Shown piece after piece: positions 8,223 through 16,597 of a stretch of 39,424 nt of DNA (its first letter is position 1; each line of letters starts with the position of its first letter). The translations under genes were made by a program, and so were the position numbers. The notes under the pieces were generated by a model, which did no database searches, had not been told where the DNA came from, and saw nothing but the letters and a program-made list of their open reading frames with translations. The stretch is from an uncultured Pelagibacteraceae bacterium (lineage in GTDB: Bacteria; Pseudomonadota; Alphaproteobacteria; Pelagibacterales; Pelagibacteraceae). The DNA is taken from positions 1-39,424 of the forward strand of contig CACDPY010000006.1 in assembly GCA_902554765.1 (NCBI GenBank), written 5' to 3'.

Positions 8223-9578
8223 TCAGTTTTTTTTGCTAAAGTAATTTATAAAACTATTCTCAACTTCAAGTCGGCTTATTCCTATTAAACTCAAAATAAT
8301 TATTAACCCTGTTATAAAATAAATTGTTTTTTGATAATTTTGAGAAATTTTGGCAAAAAAATAAGTTATCTTAGACTCTCCATATTTATTCAAAGAAATA
8401 TTTTCTTTTGGAACAAAGTTTATGAGAGTAGGTAATAAAGTAAAAGTAATGATAAATGAAGTTATTAAACCTAAAGTCATCATCCAACCAAAATCAATAA
8501 TTGGTTTAATTTCACTAAATATTAATGATAAGAAAGCTATTATCGTAGTTATCACTGTATACAAAATTGGCCAAAACATTTTACTTGTAGTTAGATTGAT
8601 TAATTCATAAATATTTTTATCAAGGTATTTTTCTTTAAGTTGTAAAAAACGGGTACTCATATGAATGTTCATTGCCATTGTTAAAATTAACATCAACGCT
8701 ATAAAGTTTGATGAAATTACAGTCACTTTCCAATTTAACAATCCAAGGATCCCAGTCATTATAATTACTGAAAAAAAACAGCTACTTATTGGTACAATTA
8801 TCCAAATCAATTTTCTAAAAACAAACCACAAAGTAGCGATTATGAATAAAAGAACACCTAAACCAAATACAATAATATCACTTCTAATAAATGTCATCAT
8901 ATCGTCTGCAATCATGGGTATACCTCCAAGATGTATCTTTCCAACATCCTCATAGCTTTTGATCACCTCTCTGATTTCTAAAATATTATTATGATTTTGT
9001 TTTTTAATTTGATCTTTAAGTGTCTCAATTTCTTTAATTGATTTTTTTTCTAAATCTTCAAATAAGTCATTTTTTTTTATATTAACAATAATACCACTTG
9101 TATTTCCATCTTCACTTATTACAAAATTTCTAAAAACTGGACTACTTAAGATCTCTTTAAAACCTCTATCTCTATCCACATTCTCATCCTTTAAAGTTTT
9201 GAAACTTTCTAGTCTTTCTTGTAATGGAGCATCTGAGTTATTTAGCAAGGGTATATCCAGGAGTGTAATTACACTATGAACCCAATTAAGACTTTGAATC
9301 TTATATTTTAGACTTAAAAGATTATTTATTGAGGTATCTGAGACCATGCTCTCAGCTGGAGTATAGGTTAAAATTAGAAAATCTTTAGAACCATATCTAT
9401 CTGTTATTTCTTTTAAATATTTAAGATCAGGATCACCCTCAATTAATAGAGTTTCAGAGGAAGCATCTAATCTAAAATTCTTTGAATTGTACCCAAAACT
9501 TATAAGAACAATTAAAAGAATTATAAAAACAGATTTTGGATTTTTAAGGATTATATTTTGATACAATTGAGATATCAT
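8223..9578 (-). CDS. RND/MMPL exporter, N-terminal part (split by frameshift)
   Basis: Predicted RND-superfamily exporter of the MMPL type. The 451 residues contain TM1 (about 17-34), a large periplasmic domain (35-225), TM2-TM6 (about 230-390) and TM7 (about 416-433), then the frame stops in TGA right after an A8 run. A full RND chain has 12 helices, so the seven here plus five in the next frame complete the set. Family members move hydrophobic compounds such as lipids; the cargo here is unknown. It lies between dnaB and cvpA, where other alphaproteobacteria often have alr and radA. The two frames may reflect a sequencing error, a true mutation or slippage at the homopolymer. Confidence 0.82.
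   Translation of the reverse strand: MISQLYQNIILKNPKSVFIILLIVLISFGYNSKNFRLDASSETLLIEGDPDLKYLKEITDRYGSKDFLILTYTPAESMVSDTSINNLLSLKYKIQSLNWVHSVITLLDIPLLNNSDAPLQERLESFKTLKDENVDRDRGFKEILSSPVFRNFVISEDGNTSGIIVNIKKNDLFEDLEKKSIKEIETLKDQIKKQNHNNILEIREVIKSYEDVGKIHLGGIPMIADDMMTFIRSDIIVFGLGVLLFIIATLWFVFRKLIWIIVPISSCFFSVIIMTGILGLLNWKVTVISSNFIALMLILTMAMNIHMSTRFLQLKEKYLDKNIYELINLTTSKMFWPILYTVITTIIAFLSLIFSEIKPIIDFGWMMTLGLITSFIITFTLLPTLINFVPKENISLNKYGESKITYFFAKISQNYQKTIYFITGLIIILSLIGISRLEVENSFINYFSKKN
8227..8234 (-). other. A8 homopolymer at the RND reading-frame break
   Basis: On the minus strand the codons run AGC AAA AAA AAC TGA. With seven A instead of eight (or a +1 shift) the frame becomes AGC AAA AAA ACT GAA ATC TAT AAA GGA ATG and continues into the C-terminal half with no other change. 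This pinpoints the cause of the split. Confidence 0.85.
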
Positions 9579-9598
9579 TAATCCACTTATATTGGAAT

Positions 9599-11017
9599 TT
9601 AGCTGCTTTGAGTATCTTTAAATTTAGTAAACATTGCCTCAAATTCCAACATTACATTTCCTGTTGGTCCGTGTCTTTGTTTACCAATAATTATCTCAGC
9701 CAAATTAGAAACCTCATTCATTTTTGCCTGCCATTCTGCATGTTCAACAGTTGCTGGCCTAGGTTCTTTTCTCTCTAAATAATAAGCTTCTCTATAAACG
9801 AACATAACTACATCTGCATCTTGTTCTATTGAACCAGATTCTCTTAAATCAGATAATTGAGGTTTCTTATCATCTCTTTGTTCTACAGCTCTTGATAATT
9901 GAGAAAGAGCGACAACTGGCACAGATAATTCTTTGGCAACTGCTTTAAGACCTTGTGTTATTTCTGAAATTTCCTGCACTCTACCGTCCCTATTATTAAA
10001 GGTTCCTCTCATTAATTGTATGTAATCAACTACAATCATATCAAGTCCAAACAATCTTTTAATACGTCTCGCTCTGTTACTCATAGCAGCGATACTAATC
10101 GCGGGAGTTTCATCTATATATAGAGGTAATTCAGAAATATTCTTTGATGTCTCGATGAATTTGTCAAACTGTTCATCTGAAATTTTTCCTCTCCTAATAT
10201 CATTCGATTTTATCCTTGATTGTTCAGCTAATATTCTAGTTGATAATTGTTCAGAGGACATTTCTAGAGAAAAAAAAGCTATAGATGATTTTTTTCCGCT
10301 CTCTTGGAGTTTTTGAGCAGCATTGAAAGCAATATTCGTTGCTAGAGCAGTCTTACCCATAGAAGGACGACCAGCAATAATAATTAAATCAGACTGATGT
10401 AGACCTCCAAGTCTATCATCCAAATCTCTTAGCCCTGTAGGCACTCCAACTATACCTTCTTCGTTTTTGTAAGCTGCTGAAGCCATTTCAATAGTTTGTT
10501 GCATAGCTTCATCAAATTTAATTAAAGATGAATTAAAAGATCCTTTTTCAGCAAGATCAAATAATAGTCTTTCAGAATTTTCTATAATATTTTGACCATT
10601 GATATCTAAATCATTTAATTTAGCAGTATCAATTGTTTGTTCAGAAATTTTTATAAGTTCTCTTCTTACAAACATGTCATATATAATTTTAGAATATTCT
10701 TTTGCCTGTCTTGTTGAGGTAGAAAATTTAGTTATTTTAACTAAATATTCAGGCACATCTAAATCATCTTTTTCTGTCTCAAAATAGTTTTTTAAAGTTA
10801 TAGGATTGGCAAGCATTCCTTTATAAATAAGTTTTTCAATTGCAGCAAAAATTTTTTGATGCATAGGATCGTAAAAATTTGAGCTAGTAATAATTATGCT
10901 TATTTCATCAAAAATTTCATTAGTCACTAATATTGAACCAATAACGGATTGCTCTGCTTCGATATTATTGGGTAATTCTTTAAATTTATCTTTTACTAAA
11001 GAAAGGGTATTTTCCAT
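9599..11017 (-). CDS. dnaB: Replicative DNA helicase DnaB
   Basis: Hexameric 5'-3' helicase of the replication fork. 472 residues with the all-helical N-terminal domain (about 15-120), a linker, and the RecA-like domain. Visible motifs are Walker A GRPSMGKT (216-223), FFSLEMSSEQL (248-258), Walker B MIVVDYIQ (327-334), and ALSQLSRAVEQR with the arginine-finger region LRESGSIEQDADV (391-403). The start gives the usual N-terminal sequence LPNNIEAEQSVIGSIL. It is downstream of rplI (68-base gap) on the same strand, the standard alphaproteobacterial order, and precedes the RND exporter by 20 bases. No intein is present. Confidence 0.97.
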   Translation of the reverse strand: MENTLSLVKDKFKELPNNIEAEQSVIGSILVTNEIFDEISIIITSSNFYDPMHQKIFAAIEKLIYKGMLANPITLKNYFETEKDDLDVPEYLVKITKFSTSTRQAKEYSKIIYDMFVRRELIKISEQTIDTAKLNDLDINGQNIIENSERLLFDLAEKGSFNSSLIKFDEAMQQTIEMASAAYKNEEGIVGVPTGLRDLDDRLGGLHQSDLIIIAGRPSMGKTALATNIAFNAAQKLQESGKKSSIAFFSLEMSSEQLSTRILAEQSRIKSNDIRRGKISDEQFDKFIETSKNISELPLYIDETPAISIAAMSNRARRIKRLFGLDMIVVDYIQLMRGTFNNRDGRVQEISEITQGLKAVAKELSVPVVALSQLSRAVEQRDDKKPQLSDLRESGSIEQDADVVMFVYREAYYLERKEPRPATVEHAEWQAKMNEVSNLAEIIIGKQRHGPTGNVMLEFEAMFTKFKDTQSS

Positions 11018-11085
11018 AATTATAACTTATACAAAACTTTAAGTTTAATAAATTTAAAAAAATGTTTGGGGAAAAAATTGTATAA

Positions 11086-11544
11086 TTATTGAATGGTTTC
11101 TGATGATTCGACGTTGATAGTAATTATAGCGTCAACTTCAGAGTGTAGTGAGATTTTAACTTTAAATTTACCAATAGTTTTTATATCTTGAACAGGTTGT
11201 ATCAATGAGGGCTTTATTTCAATTTTATCAGCTTCTAAAATAAGTTTTGATATTTCAGTTGGTTTTACTGACCCATACAATTCGTTATTTTCGGTACTCA
11301 ACTTTTTCACATTATATTCTTTTTTATTAATTTTTTCTGCAATTTTTTTTGCGTCTTGTTTCTTTTCGTTATCTTTTTTTGCTAACTCACTTTTTATTTT
11401 TTCAACTTGAAGTACATTTTCTTTTGAAGCATATAGTGCTTTTTTGTTAGCTATTAAATAGTTTCTAGCATAACCTCTTTTAACATCAATTATTTCACCA
11501 ATTGAACCAATTCTATTAAGGTTTTCTAATAATATAACTTTCAT
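11086..11544 (-). CDS. rplI: Ribosomal protein bL9
   Basis: 50S subunit protein L9, 152 residues. The N-terminal domain begins with the invariant-looking MKVILLENLNRIGSIGEI and VKRGYARNYLI, which bind 23S rRNA near the L1 stalk base. A long lysine-rich helix (about 45-80) links to the C-terminal domain. It starts one base after the rpsR stop. Together with rpsF and rpsR it forms a ribosomal operon conserved across bacteria; dnaB follows. Confidence 0.96.
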   Translation of the reverse strand: MKVILLENLNRIGSIGEIIDVKRGYARNYLIANKKALYASKENVLQVEKIKSELAKKDNEKKQDAKKIAEKINKKEYNVKKLSTENNELYGSVKPTEISKLILEADKIEIKPSLIQPVQDIKTIGKFKVKISLHSEVDAIITINVESSETIQ

Positions 11545-11545
11545 T

Positions 11546-11818
11546 TTATATCAAAGCTAAATTTCTGGCTCTTTTAATTGACAAAGATAATTCTCTTTGT
11601 TTTTTTTGACTTACATTTGTGATTCTTGATGGCAAAATCTTTCCATTCTCGGATATATATTTTTTTAGAAGTTTTATATTTTTGTAATCTACTTTGGGTG
11701 CTCCCTTTATTGATAGAGGGCAATTTTTCTTAAATTTGTACTTATTGGGTTGAAAAATACTTAGTTTAGCAAAATTGCTTTGCTTATTTCTTTTATTTCC
11801 ACTTTGTCTTTTCGGCAT
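11546..11818 (-). CDS. rpsR: Ribosomal protein bS18
   Basis: 30S subunit protein S18, 90 residues, which pairs with S6 on the platform. The conserved core [23 protein letters not shown] is followed by [22 protein letters not shown], matching the family's [17 protein letters not shown]-terminus. The N-terminal 30 residues form a basic extension. It starts two bases after rpsF ends and is followed one base later by rplI, so the three are translated as a unit. Confidence 0.96.
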   Translation of the reverse strand: MPKRQSGNKRNKQSNFAKLSIFQPNKYKFKKNCPLSIKGAPKVDYKNIKLLKKYISENGKILPSRITNVSQKKQRELSLSIKRARNLALI

Positions 11819-11820
11819 AA

Positions 11821-12174
11821 TTAATTTTTAAAACTTTCTTTCTTTTCTGTTGATTCCTTTTTAGAAAAATAATTTGCATCTAAATCGAAATCTTTAACTT
11901 TTACTGTTAAATATCTTAAAAGTTTTTTATCAATAGACTCGTTCTTTTCCAATTCATTTATAATATTTCCACTTCCTTTAATCTTAAAGTGTATATAGCT
12001 GCCTTTTCTATTTTTTTTTATGAGATAAGTAAGATTCATTAGCCCCCAATTTTCTGTTTTAATTATTTCACCATCGTTTTTTTCAATTATTTTAGTATAT
12101 TTTTCAACTAACTGTTTAATCTCACTTGGTGAAGCATCTTGTCTAGCTATGATGGTATGTTCGTATAAATTCAT
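11821..12174 (-). CDS. rpsF: Ribosomal protein bS6
   Basis: 30S subunit protein S6, 117 residues with the ferredoxin-like fold: [20 protein letters not shown] at the start, then [23 protein letters not shown] and the C-terminal strand RYLTVKVKD. It heads the rpsF-rpsR-rplI operon and is divergent from fabD across 86 bases. The short leader leaves little room for the S6:S18 autoregulatory RNA known in some bacteria. The C-terminal tail is Lys/Glu-rich and short. Confidence 0.96.
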   Translation of the reverse strand: MNLYEHTIIARQDASPSEIKQLVEKYTKIIEKNDGEIIKTENWGLMNLTYLIKKNRKGSYIHFKIKGSGNIINELEKNESIDKKLLRYLTVKVKDFDLDANYFSKKESTEKKESFKN

Positions 12175-12206
12175 TTATGTTCTTTAATAAAATGTGAGGA
12201 TATACT

Positions 12207-12233
12207 ATTATAAATCTTCAATTACAATAGCAA
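12207..12233 (-). promoter_or_regulatory. Candidate promoter for rpsF operon
   Basis: Reading the minus strand, TTGCTA (12233-12228) is followed after 15 bases by a perfect TATAAT (12212-12207). A start about seven bases downstream would give a leader of about 25 bases before the rpsF ATG at 12174. The -35 match is 4 of 6 and the spacer is short, so the -10 is the main evidence. Confidence 0.5.
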
Positions 12234-12260
12234 AAAGGACAAAAAAAATAGGTTTTTTAG

Positions 12261-13187
12261 ATGTTTTCAGTAATTTTTCCAGGTCAAGGTTCTCAAATAA
12301 TTGGTATGGGAAAAGAGTTTTTTGAGAAATTTGATTTAGTTAAAAAGCTTTTTAAAGATGCTGATGAAGTTTTAGAATATTCTTTGTCAAAAACGATTTT
12401 AGAGGGACCAAAAGAGGAATTAGATTTAACATTTAATACTCAACCCGCGATATTTTTGGTTAGCTATTCTATTTATAAGGTAGTTACTGAAGAATTTAAT
12501 ATTGAATTAAACAAAGCAAAATATTTTGCTGGACATTCACTAGGAGAATATTCTGCTCTTTCAACAGCAGGATATTTGAATTTTTCAGACACTATAAAGC
12601 TCTTAAGACTCAGAGGAGACGCAATGCAAAACGCGGTACCAAAAGGAGAGGGTGGAATGCTAGCAGTGCTAGGTTCAACTGTAGAAATAATAGAAGAAAT
12701 TTTAAAGACAAATGAAAGTAATTTTTTTGCTCAAATTGCTAACGACAATTCAGAAGGACAGATTGTGATTAGCGGTAAAAATGATGATTTAATTAAGTGT
12801 ATTGAAATTTTAAAATCAAAAAAAATTAAAAATATTAAACTCCCAGTGAGTGCACCATTTCATTGTAGCTTAATGAAAAAAGCTACTGAAATTATGAAAA
12901 AAGAATTAGATAATATTAAATTTATTGATGCTAACAAAACATTGATTTCAAATGTAACGGCTGAAGAAATTTCAAATAAAGATACTCTGAAAAAATTATT
13001 AATTGATCAAATTGAAAATAGAGTAAGATGGAGGGAAAGTGTCATAAATATGATTAATAGTGGTGTTAGTCATTTTGTAGAAATAGGACCAGGAAAAGTA
13101 TTGTCGGGGTTAGTAAAAAGAATTAACAAAGATGTAAACATTGATACAATTAATACTGAAAGTGATATAAAAGAATTAAAAATATGA
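12261..13187 (+). CDS. fabD: Malonyl-CoA:ACP transacylase
   Basis: Moves malonyl from CoA to acyl carrier protein to start and extend fatty acids. 308 residues with GQGSQ (8-12), the nucleophile Ser93 in GHSLGEYSAL, and the partner His201 in SAPFHCSLM, at essentially the positions known for E. coli FabD (92 and 201). It is first in a fabD-fabG-acpP unit and overlaps fabG by four bases (ATGA). No clear Shine-Dalgarno precedes its ATG. It diverges from rpsF. Confidence 0.97.
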   Translation: MFSVIFPGQGSQIIGMGKEFFEKFDLVKKLFKDADEVLEYSLSKTILEGPKEELDLTFNTQPAIFLVSYSIYKVVTEEFNIELNKAKYFAGHSLGEYSALSTAGYLNFSDTIKLLRLRGDAMQNAVPKGEGGMLAVLGSTVEIIEEILKTNESNFFAQIANDNSEGQIVISGKNDDLIKCIEILKSKKIKNIKLPVSAPFHCSLMKKATEIMKKELDNIKFIDANKTLISNVTAEEISNKDTLKKLLIDQIENRVRWRESVINMINSGVSHFVEIGPGKVLSGLVKRINKDVNIDTINTESDIKELKI

Positions 13188-13921
13188 ATGATTTAAAGGG
13201 TAAAAAAATTATTGTAACAGGCGCGTCAGGTGGAATAGGAAATTCTATAGTAAATAAACTTAATGAAAATGGCGCTGATATATTAGCTACAGGAACTAGG
13301 ATTGAAAAATTAGAGGAATTAAAATCAAAATTTAAAAATATTAAAATTTTAAAATTTGACATCTCACAAATTGAAAAAATTGATGATTTTATTGAAACTG
13401 CTACGGCTGAATTAGGTGGTAGTTTAGATTGTTTAATAAATAACGCAGGAATCACTCAAGACAATTTAGCGATAAGAATGAGCTTAGAGGAATGGAAAAA
13501 AGTAATTGATATAAATTTGACATCAACATTTTTATTAAGCAAAAGTTCAATTAAAAAAATGTTAAAAAATAAATCAGGCAAAATTATCAATATTACTTCA
13601 GTAGTAGGTCACACAGGGAATTTAGGGCAAGCCAACTATACAGCTTCTAAAGCTGGAATAATTGCAATGTCAAAGAGTTTGGCAATCGAATATGCAAAAA
13701 AAAATATTAATATAAATTGTATTTCACCTGGTTTTATAAAAACAGCAATGACTGAAAAAATAGATGAAAAATTTAAAGAAATAATTATTTCAAAAATTCC
13801 TTCAGCTAAATTAGGAGAACCAGAAGATATAGCAAATGCTGTACTTTTTTTGGCTTCAAATCAATCTAATTATATTAATGGAGAAACATTGCATGTTAAT
13901 GGGGGCATGTATATGGCTTGA
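13184..13921 (+). CDS. fabG: 3-oxoacyl-ACP reductase
   Basis: NADPH-dependent reduction of 3-ketoacyl-ACP in the fatty acid elongation cycle. 245 residues, a classical short-chain dehydrogenase: nucleotide loop TGASGGIG (12-19), NNAG (86-89), and catalytic Ser139, Tyr152 and Lys156 (YTASK). The C-terminus NYINGETLHVNGGMYMA is typical of FabG. Its start overlaps the end of fabD and acpP follows after 53 bases. The neighbours make the fatty acid role secure over other SDR functions. Confidence 0.96.
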   Translation: MNDLKGKKIIVTGASGGIGNSIVNKLNENGADILATGTRIEKLEELKSKFKNIKILKFDISQIEKIDDFIETATAELGGSLDCLINNAGITQDNLAIRMSLEEWKKVIDINLTSTFLLSKSSIKKMLKNKSGKIINITSVVGHTGNLGQANYTASKAGIIAMSKSLAIEYAKKNININCISPGFIKTAMTEKIDEKFKEIIISKIPSAKLGEPEDIANAVLFLASNQSNYINGETLHVNGGMYMA

Positions 13922-13945
13922 CAAAACAAGTAATTAAACTATTAA
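13918..13945 (+). promoter_or_regulatory. Candidate acpP promoter overlapping fabG stop
   Basis: A consensus TTGACA at 13918-13923 shares bases with the fabG TGA. After 16 bases comes TATTAA (13940-13945), a 4 of 6 match to the -10. A start near 13952 would give a leader of about 23 bases ahead of acpP. Extra transcription of acpP, whose product is needed in large amounts, would be sensible. This is prediction by eye only. Confidence 0.45.
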
Positions 13946-13964
13946 GAATTTAAACTAATAAAAT

Positions 13965-13969
13965 AAGGA
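13965..13969 (+). promoter_or_regulatory. Ribosome binding site of acpP
   Basis: AAGGA five bases before the acpP ATG at 13975. Many other starts in the window lack a comparable motif. Confidence 0.65.
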
Positions 13970-13974
13970 TTTAT

Positions 13975-14214
13975 ATGTCAGAAGATATTTCAAGCAAAGT
14001 TAAGAAAATTGTTGCTGATCATCTTGGAATAGATGAAGCAAAAGTTACAGAAGAGTCCAGCTTTATTGATGATTTAGGCGCAGATAGTTTAGACACAGTT
14101 GAATTAGTTATGGCTTTTGAAGAAGAGTTTGGTTCTGAGATATCAGATACTGAAGCAGAAAAAATTTTAACCGTAGGTGACGCTGTTAAATTTATAGAAA
14201 GTAAAAGCAATTAA
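13975..14214 (+). CDS. acpP: Acyl carrier protein
   Basis: Small acidic carrier (79 residues) that holds growing acyl chains on a 4'-phosphopantetheine arm. The attachment Ser38 is in the classic [19 protein letters not shown] context. The fold of three main helices and overall acidity fit AcpP. In many alphaproteobacteria fabF, mltG and yicC follow; here gmk begins 8 bases after the stop. An AAGGA motif and possibly its own promoter precede it. Confidence 0.97.
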   Translation: MSEDISSKVKKIVADHLGIDEAKVTEESSFIDDLGADSLDTVELVMAFEEEFGSEISDTEAEKILTVGDAVKFIESKSN

Positions 14215-14222
14215 TAGAATTA

Positions 14223-14855
14223 ATGCTTCACAAAAAAGGTGGGATAATGGTAGTCTTATCATCCCCATCCGGGGCTGGTAAAACAACTCTTGTAAATTTA
14301 CTCTCTAAAAAAAATAATTATTACGTTTCAATATCCCATACCACAAGAAAACCCAGATCAAATGAAATTAATGGTAAAGATTATTTTTTTGTAAAAGATG
14401 ATGAGTTCAAAAGATTAATCAATAATGATGAGTTTTTAGAATATGCTAAAGTTTTCAATAACTTTTATGGAACAACAAGAACCCCAGTAATTCAAGGATT
14501 AGAAAAAAATCGAAATATAATTTTTGATATTGACTGGCAAGGAGCAGATCAAATAAAGAATAAAAAATTAAATTATAAACTGGTAACTTTTTTTATTCTA
14601 CCTCCAAGTAAAAAGATATTATTTGAAAGACTTTCTAATAGAGACATGAAGGATAAATTAATTGCAGATGAAAGAATGAAACAATTTGATAGAGATGTAT
14701 TGCATTGGATTAACTATGACTATGTGGTTATAAATGATAATCTAGAAAACTGTTTTCATAAAATAGAAAATTTGATTGAAGCCGAGGTTAATAATGGATC
14801 AAAAGACTATGATAAAAATTTTATTAAAAGTCATATTGATAAACTTTTATTATAG
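14223..14855 (+). CDS. gmk: Guanylate kinase
   Basis: Phosphorylates GMP to GDP with ATP. 210 residues; the P-loop is SGAGKTT (16-22), followed by [21 protein letters not shown], the GMP-binding segment, and [14 protein letters not shown]. Two starts are possible: 14223 ([11 protein letters not shown]), chosen because alphaproteobacterial homologues have a short basic stretch before the first strand, or 14247, which has an AAGGTGGG motif four bases ahead. Its last bases overlap the 3' end of the convergent ksgA by six. It works upstream of ndk in GTP supply. Confidence 0.95.
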   Translation: MLHKKGGIMVVLSSPSGAGKTTLVNLLSKKNNYYVSISHTTRKPRSNEINGKDYFFVKDDEFKRLINNDEFLEYAKVFNNFYGTTRTPVIQGLEKNRNIIFDIDWQGADQIKNKKLNYKLVTFFILPPSKKILFERLSNRDMKDKLIADERMKQFDRDVLHWINYDYVVINDNLENCFHKIENLIEAEVNNGSKDYDKNFIKSHIDKLLL

Positions 14856-15632
14856 ATTTTCTAATTCTTTAGTTAATAGATAATATGTATCAAAAGATAA
14901 ATTCTGAGGCCTTAAATCCAAATTTATGTTAAGTTTTTTTGCAATTTTCTCATAATTTTTAAAAAGCTGACTTAGGGGTTTTTTTATTTTTTTTCTTCTT
15001 TGATTAAAAAAAACCCTTGTTACTTTTTCTAAGTTTTTGGGGTTATCTAATTTTATAAAGTTTTCTTTAGGAGTAAAAATTAATAAAGAGCTATCAACTT
15101 TAGGCTTAGGTTTGAATGAGTTTGGTTTGATATCAGTTATTTTTTCAATTTTAAGTTTCCAGTTTGAAATTATCGATAATCTTCCATAATTTGATCCATC
15201 ATTTTCACTTATAATTCTATCGGCAACCTCTTTCTGAAACATTAAAATAAGTTTATCAAACCAAAATTCTGTATTTATATTTATTATCCATTTAGTAAGA
15301 ATTTCAGTTGAAATATTATAAGGAAGATTTCCAAAAACTGTAATTTTGTTTTTAGATAATTTTTCCTCAGAAAAATTAAGTATATCCTGATTATAATAAA
15401 TTGCTTTATCTTTGAATTTATCTTTTAATAAATTTAAAAGATTAGTGTCTTTTTCTATCAAAAAAATTTCTTTTGGATTTTTTTTTATTATTTCTTGAGT
15501 AAGATTCCCTGTTCCAGGACCAACTTCAAGAATGGACTTGTTATTTATCTCTGTACAATTTGTTATTAGTTCTAAAATATTTCTATCAATTAAAAAATTT
15601 TGACCAAGACTTTTTTTAGCTTTTAATATCAC
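14850..15632 (-). CDS. ksgA: 16S rRNA dimethyladenosine transferase
   Basis: RsmA/KsgA dimethylates two adjacent adenines in the loop of 16S rRNA helix 45 and acts as a late 30S assembly checkpoint. 260 residues with the N-terminal [11 protein letters not shown] (6-16), the SAM-binding [11 protein letters not shown] (36-46) and catalytic motif NLPYNIS (102-108); the C-terminal helical domain includes [11 protein letters not shown]. Its ATG overlaps the end of pdxA by four bases, so it is the last gene in the lptF-to-ksgA run. The order surA-pdxA-ksgA is widespread in proteobacteria. Confidence 0.96.
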   Translation of the reverse strand: MILKAKKSLGQNFLIDRNILELITNCTEINNKSILEVGPGTGNLTQEIIKKNPKEIFLIEKDTNLLNLLKDKFKDKAIYYNQDILNFSEEKLSKNKITVFGNLPYNISTEILTKWIININTEFWFDKLILMFQKEVADRIISENDGSNYGRLSIISNWKLKIEKITDIKPNSFKPKPKVDSSLLIFTPKENFIKLDNPKNLEKVTRVFFNQRRKKIKKPLSQLFKNYEKIAKKLNINLDLRPQNLSFDTYYLLTKELENL

Positions 15633-16597
15633 TTAATTTTGTCTAAAAATTTAATAGCATCGATCAAACTTTGAGGGTCTGATTTGTTTTTTCCAACCAT
15701 ATTATAGTTTGGTCCATGGTCTGGGGATACTCTCAAAAAAGGCAAACCTAAAGTTATATTTATTGCATTGAAGTTATATAAAGCTTTAATTGGTGCTAAA
15801 ACTTGATCATGATACATTCCAACTACTACGTCAAATTTTTTTGTATTTTGTTTTAAGAAAATAGTATCAGCAGGAAAAGGTCCTTTAATATCAATTTTTT
15901 TATTTTTTAAAACTTTTATAGCTGGTTTGATTATTTTGTTCTCTTCACTTAATTTAAAGAAGTTTTCACAATGAGGATTTAGACCGGTAATAGCAATTTT
16001 AGGTTTCTTAAAAAAATATTTTCTATAAAAATTAGAAATTAATAAAATTTTTGAAATAATTATCTTTTTTTCAATCTTTTTTGATACTTTACTAATGGGT
16101 AGATGAGTAGTAATTGGAGAAACAGACAAGTCTCTATTATATATTAACATAGAAAAATTATTTATTTTAAATTTTTTAGACAAATATTCTGTTACACCTT
16201 GATACTTATTTTTTAAAAAATATTTTTTTGAAATAGGTCCATTTATTAAACCCTTAGTCTTAGTGTTATTCAAGATAAAGAAAGCTTTTTCAAAACACTT
16301 TGTTAAGTATTTATTTGATTTGGATGAAATTTTTTCAAAAGGTTTTGAAAACTTATAATCTATATTAAAAATATTGAGTAAATTTTTATTTAAATTAATA
16401 ATCTTTTTATTAGTAAAGTTAACTAAATTAAGATCTAATTTTAATCCAATTTTCTTAAATTGAGCTGAAAGCAATTTTTGTGAACCTATAAGTATAATAG
16501 GTCTTTTTTTATTAAATTTCTTAAAAGATTTATAAATAATTTCTGAAAAGATACTATTTGGTTCTCCACAAATTATTATTATGGGATTATTTGACAT
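15629..16597 (-). CDS. pdxA: 4-hydroxythreonine-4-phosphate dehydrogenase, divergent
   Basis: NAD-dependent oxidation of 4-phosphohydroxythreonine in vitamin B6 synthesis. 322 residues; the three metal-binding histidines are His165 (TTHLP), His209 (GLNPHCENF) and His263 (GMYHDQVLAPIKAL), with GPFPADTIF (239-247) and RVSPDHGPNYNMVGK. Two normally conserved spots differ: the N-terminal GDPAGIGPE-like motif reads GEPNSIFSE (11-19), and the GHTE motif reads GVTE (134-137). The protein is very rich in Lys, Ile, Phe and Asn. Overlaps on both sides (11 bases with surA, 4 with ksgA) suggest coupled translation. Family membership is sure; full activity is an inference. Confidence 0.9.
   Translation of the reverse strand: MSNNPIIIICGEPNSIFSEIIYKSFKKFNKKRPIILIGSQKLLSAQFKKIGLKLDLNLVNFTNKKIINLNKNLLNIFNIDYKFSKPFEKISSKSNKYLTKCFEKAFFILNNTKTKGLINGPISKKYFLKNKYQGVTEYLSKKFKINNFSMLIYNRDLSVSPITTHLPISKVSKKIEKKIIISKILLISNFYRKYFFKKPKIAITGLNPHCENFFKLSEENKIIKPAIKVLKNKKIDIKGPFPADTIFLKQNTKKFDVVVGMYHDQVLAPIKALYNFNAINITLGLPFLRVSPDHGPNYNMVGKNKSDPQSLIDAIKFLDKIK

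Noticed and set aside
11034-11046. Palindrome AAACTTTAAGTTT upstream of dnaB
   Set aside because: Arms consist almost only of A and T with a single-base centre; expected by chance in this composition and not linked to a known regulator.
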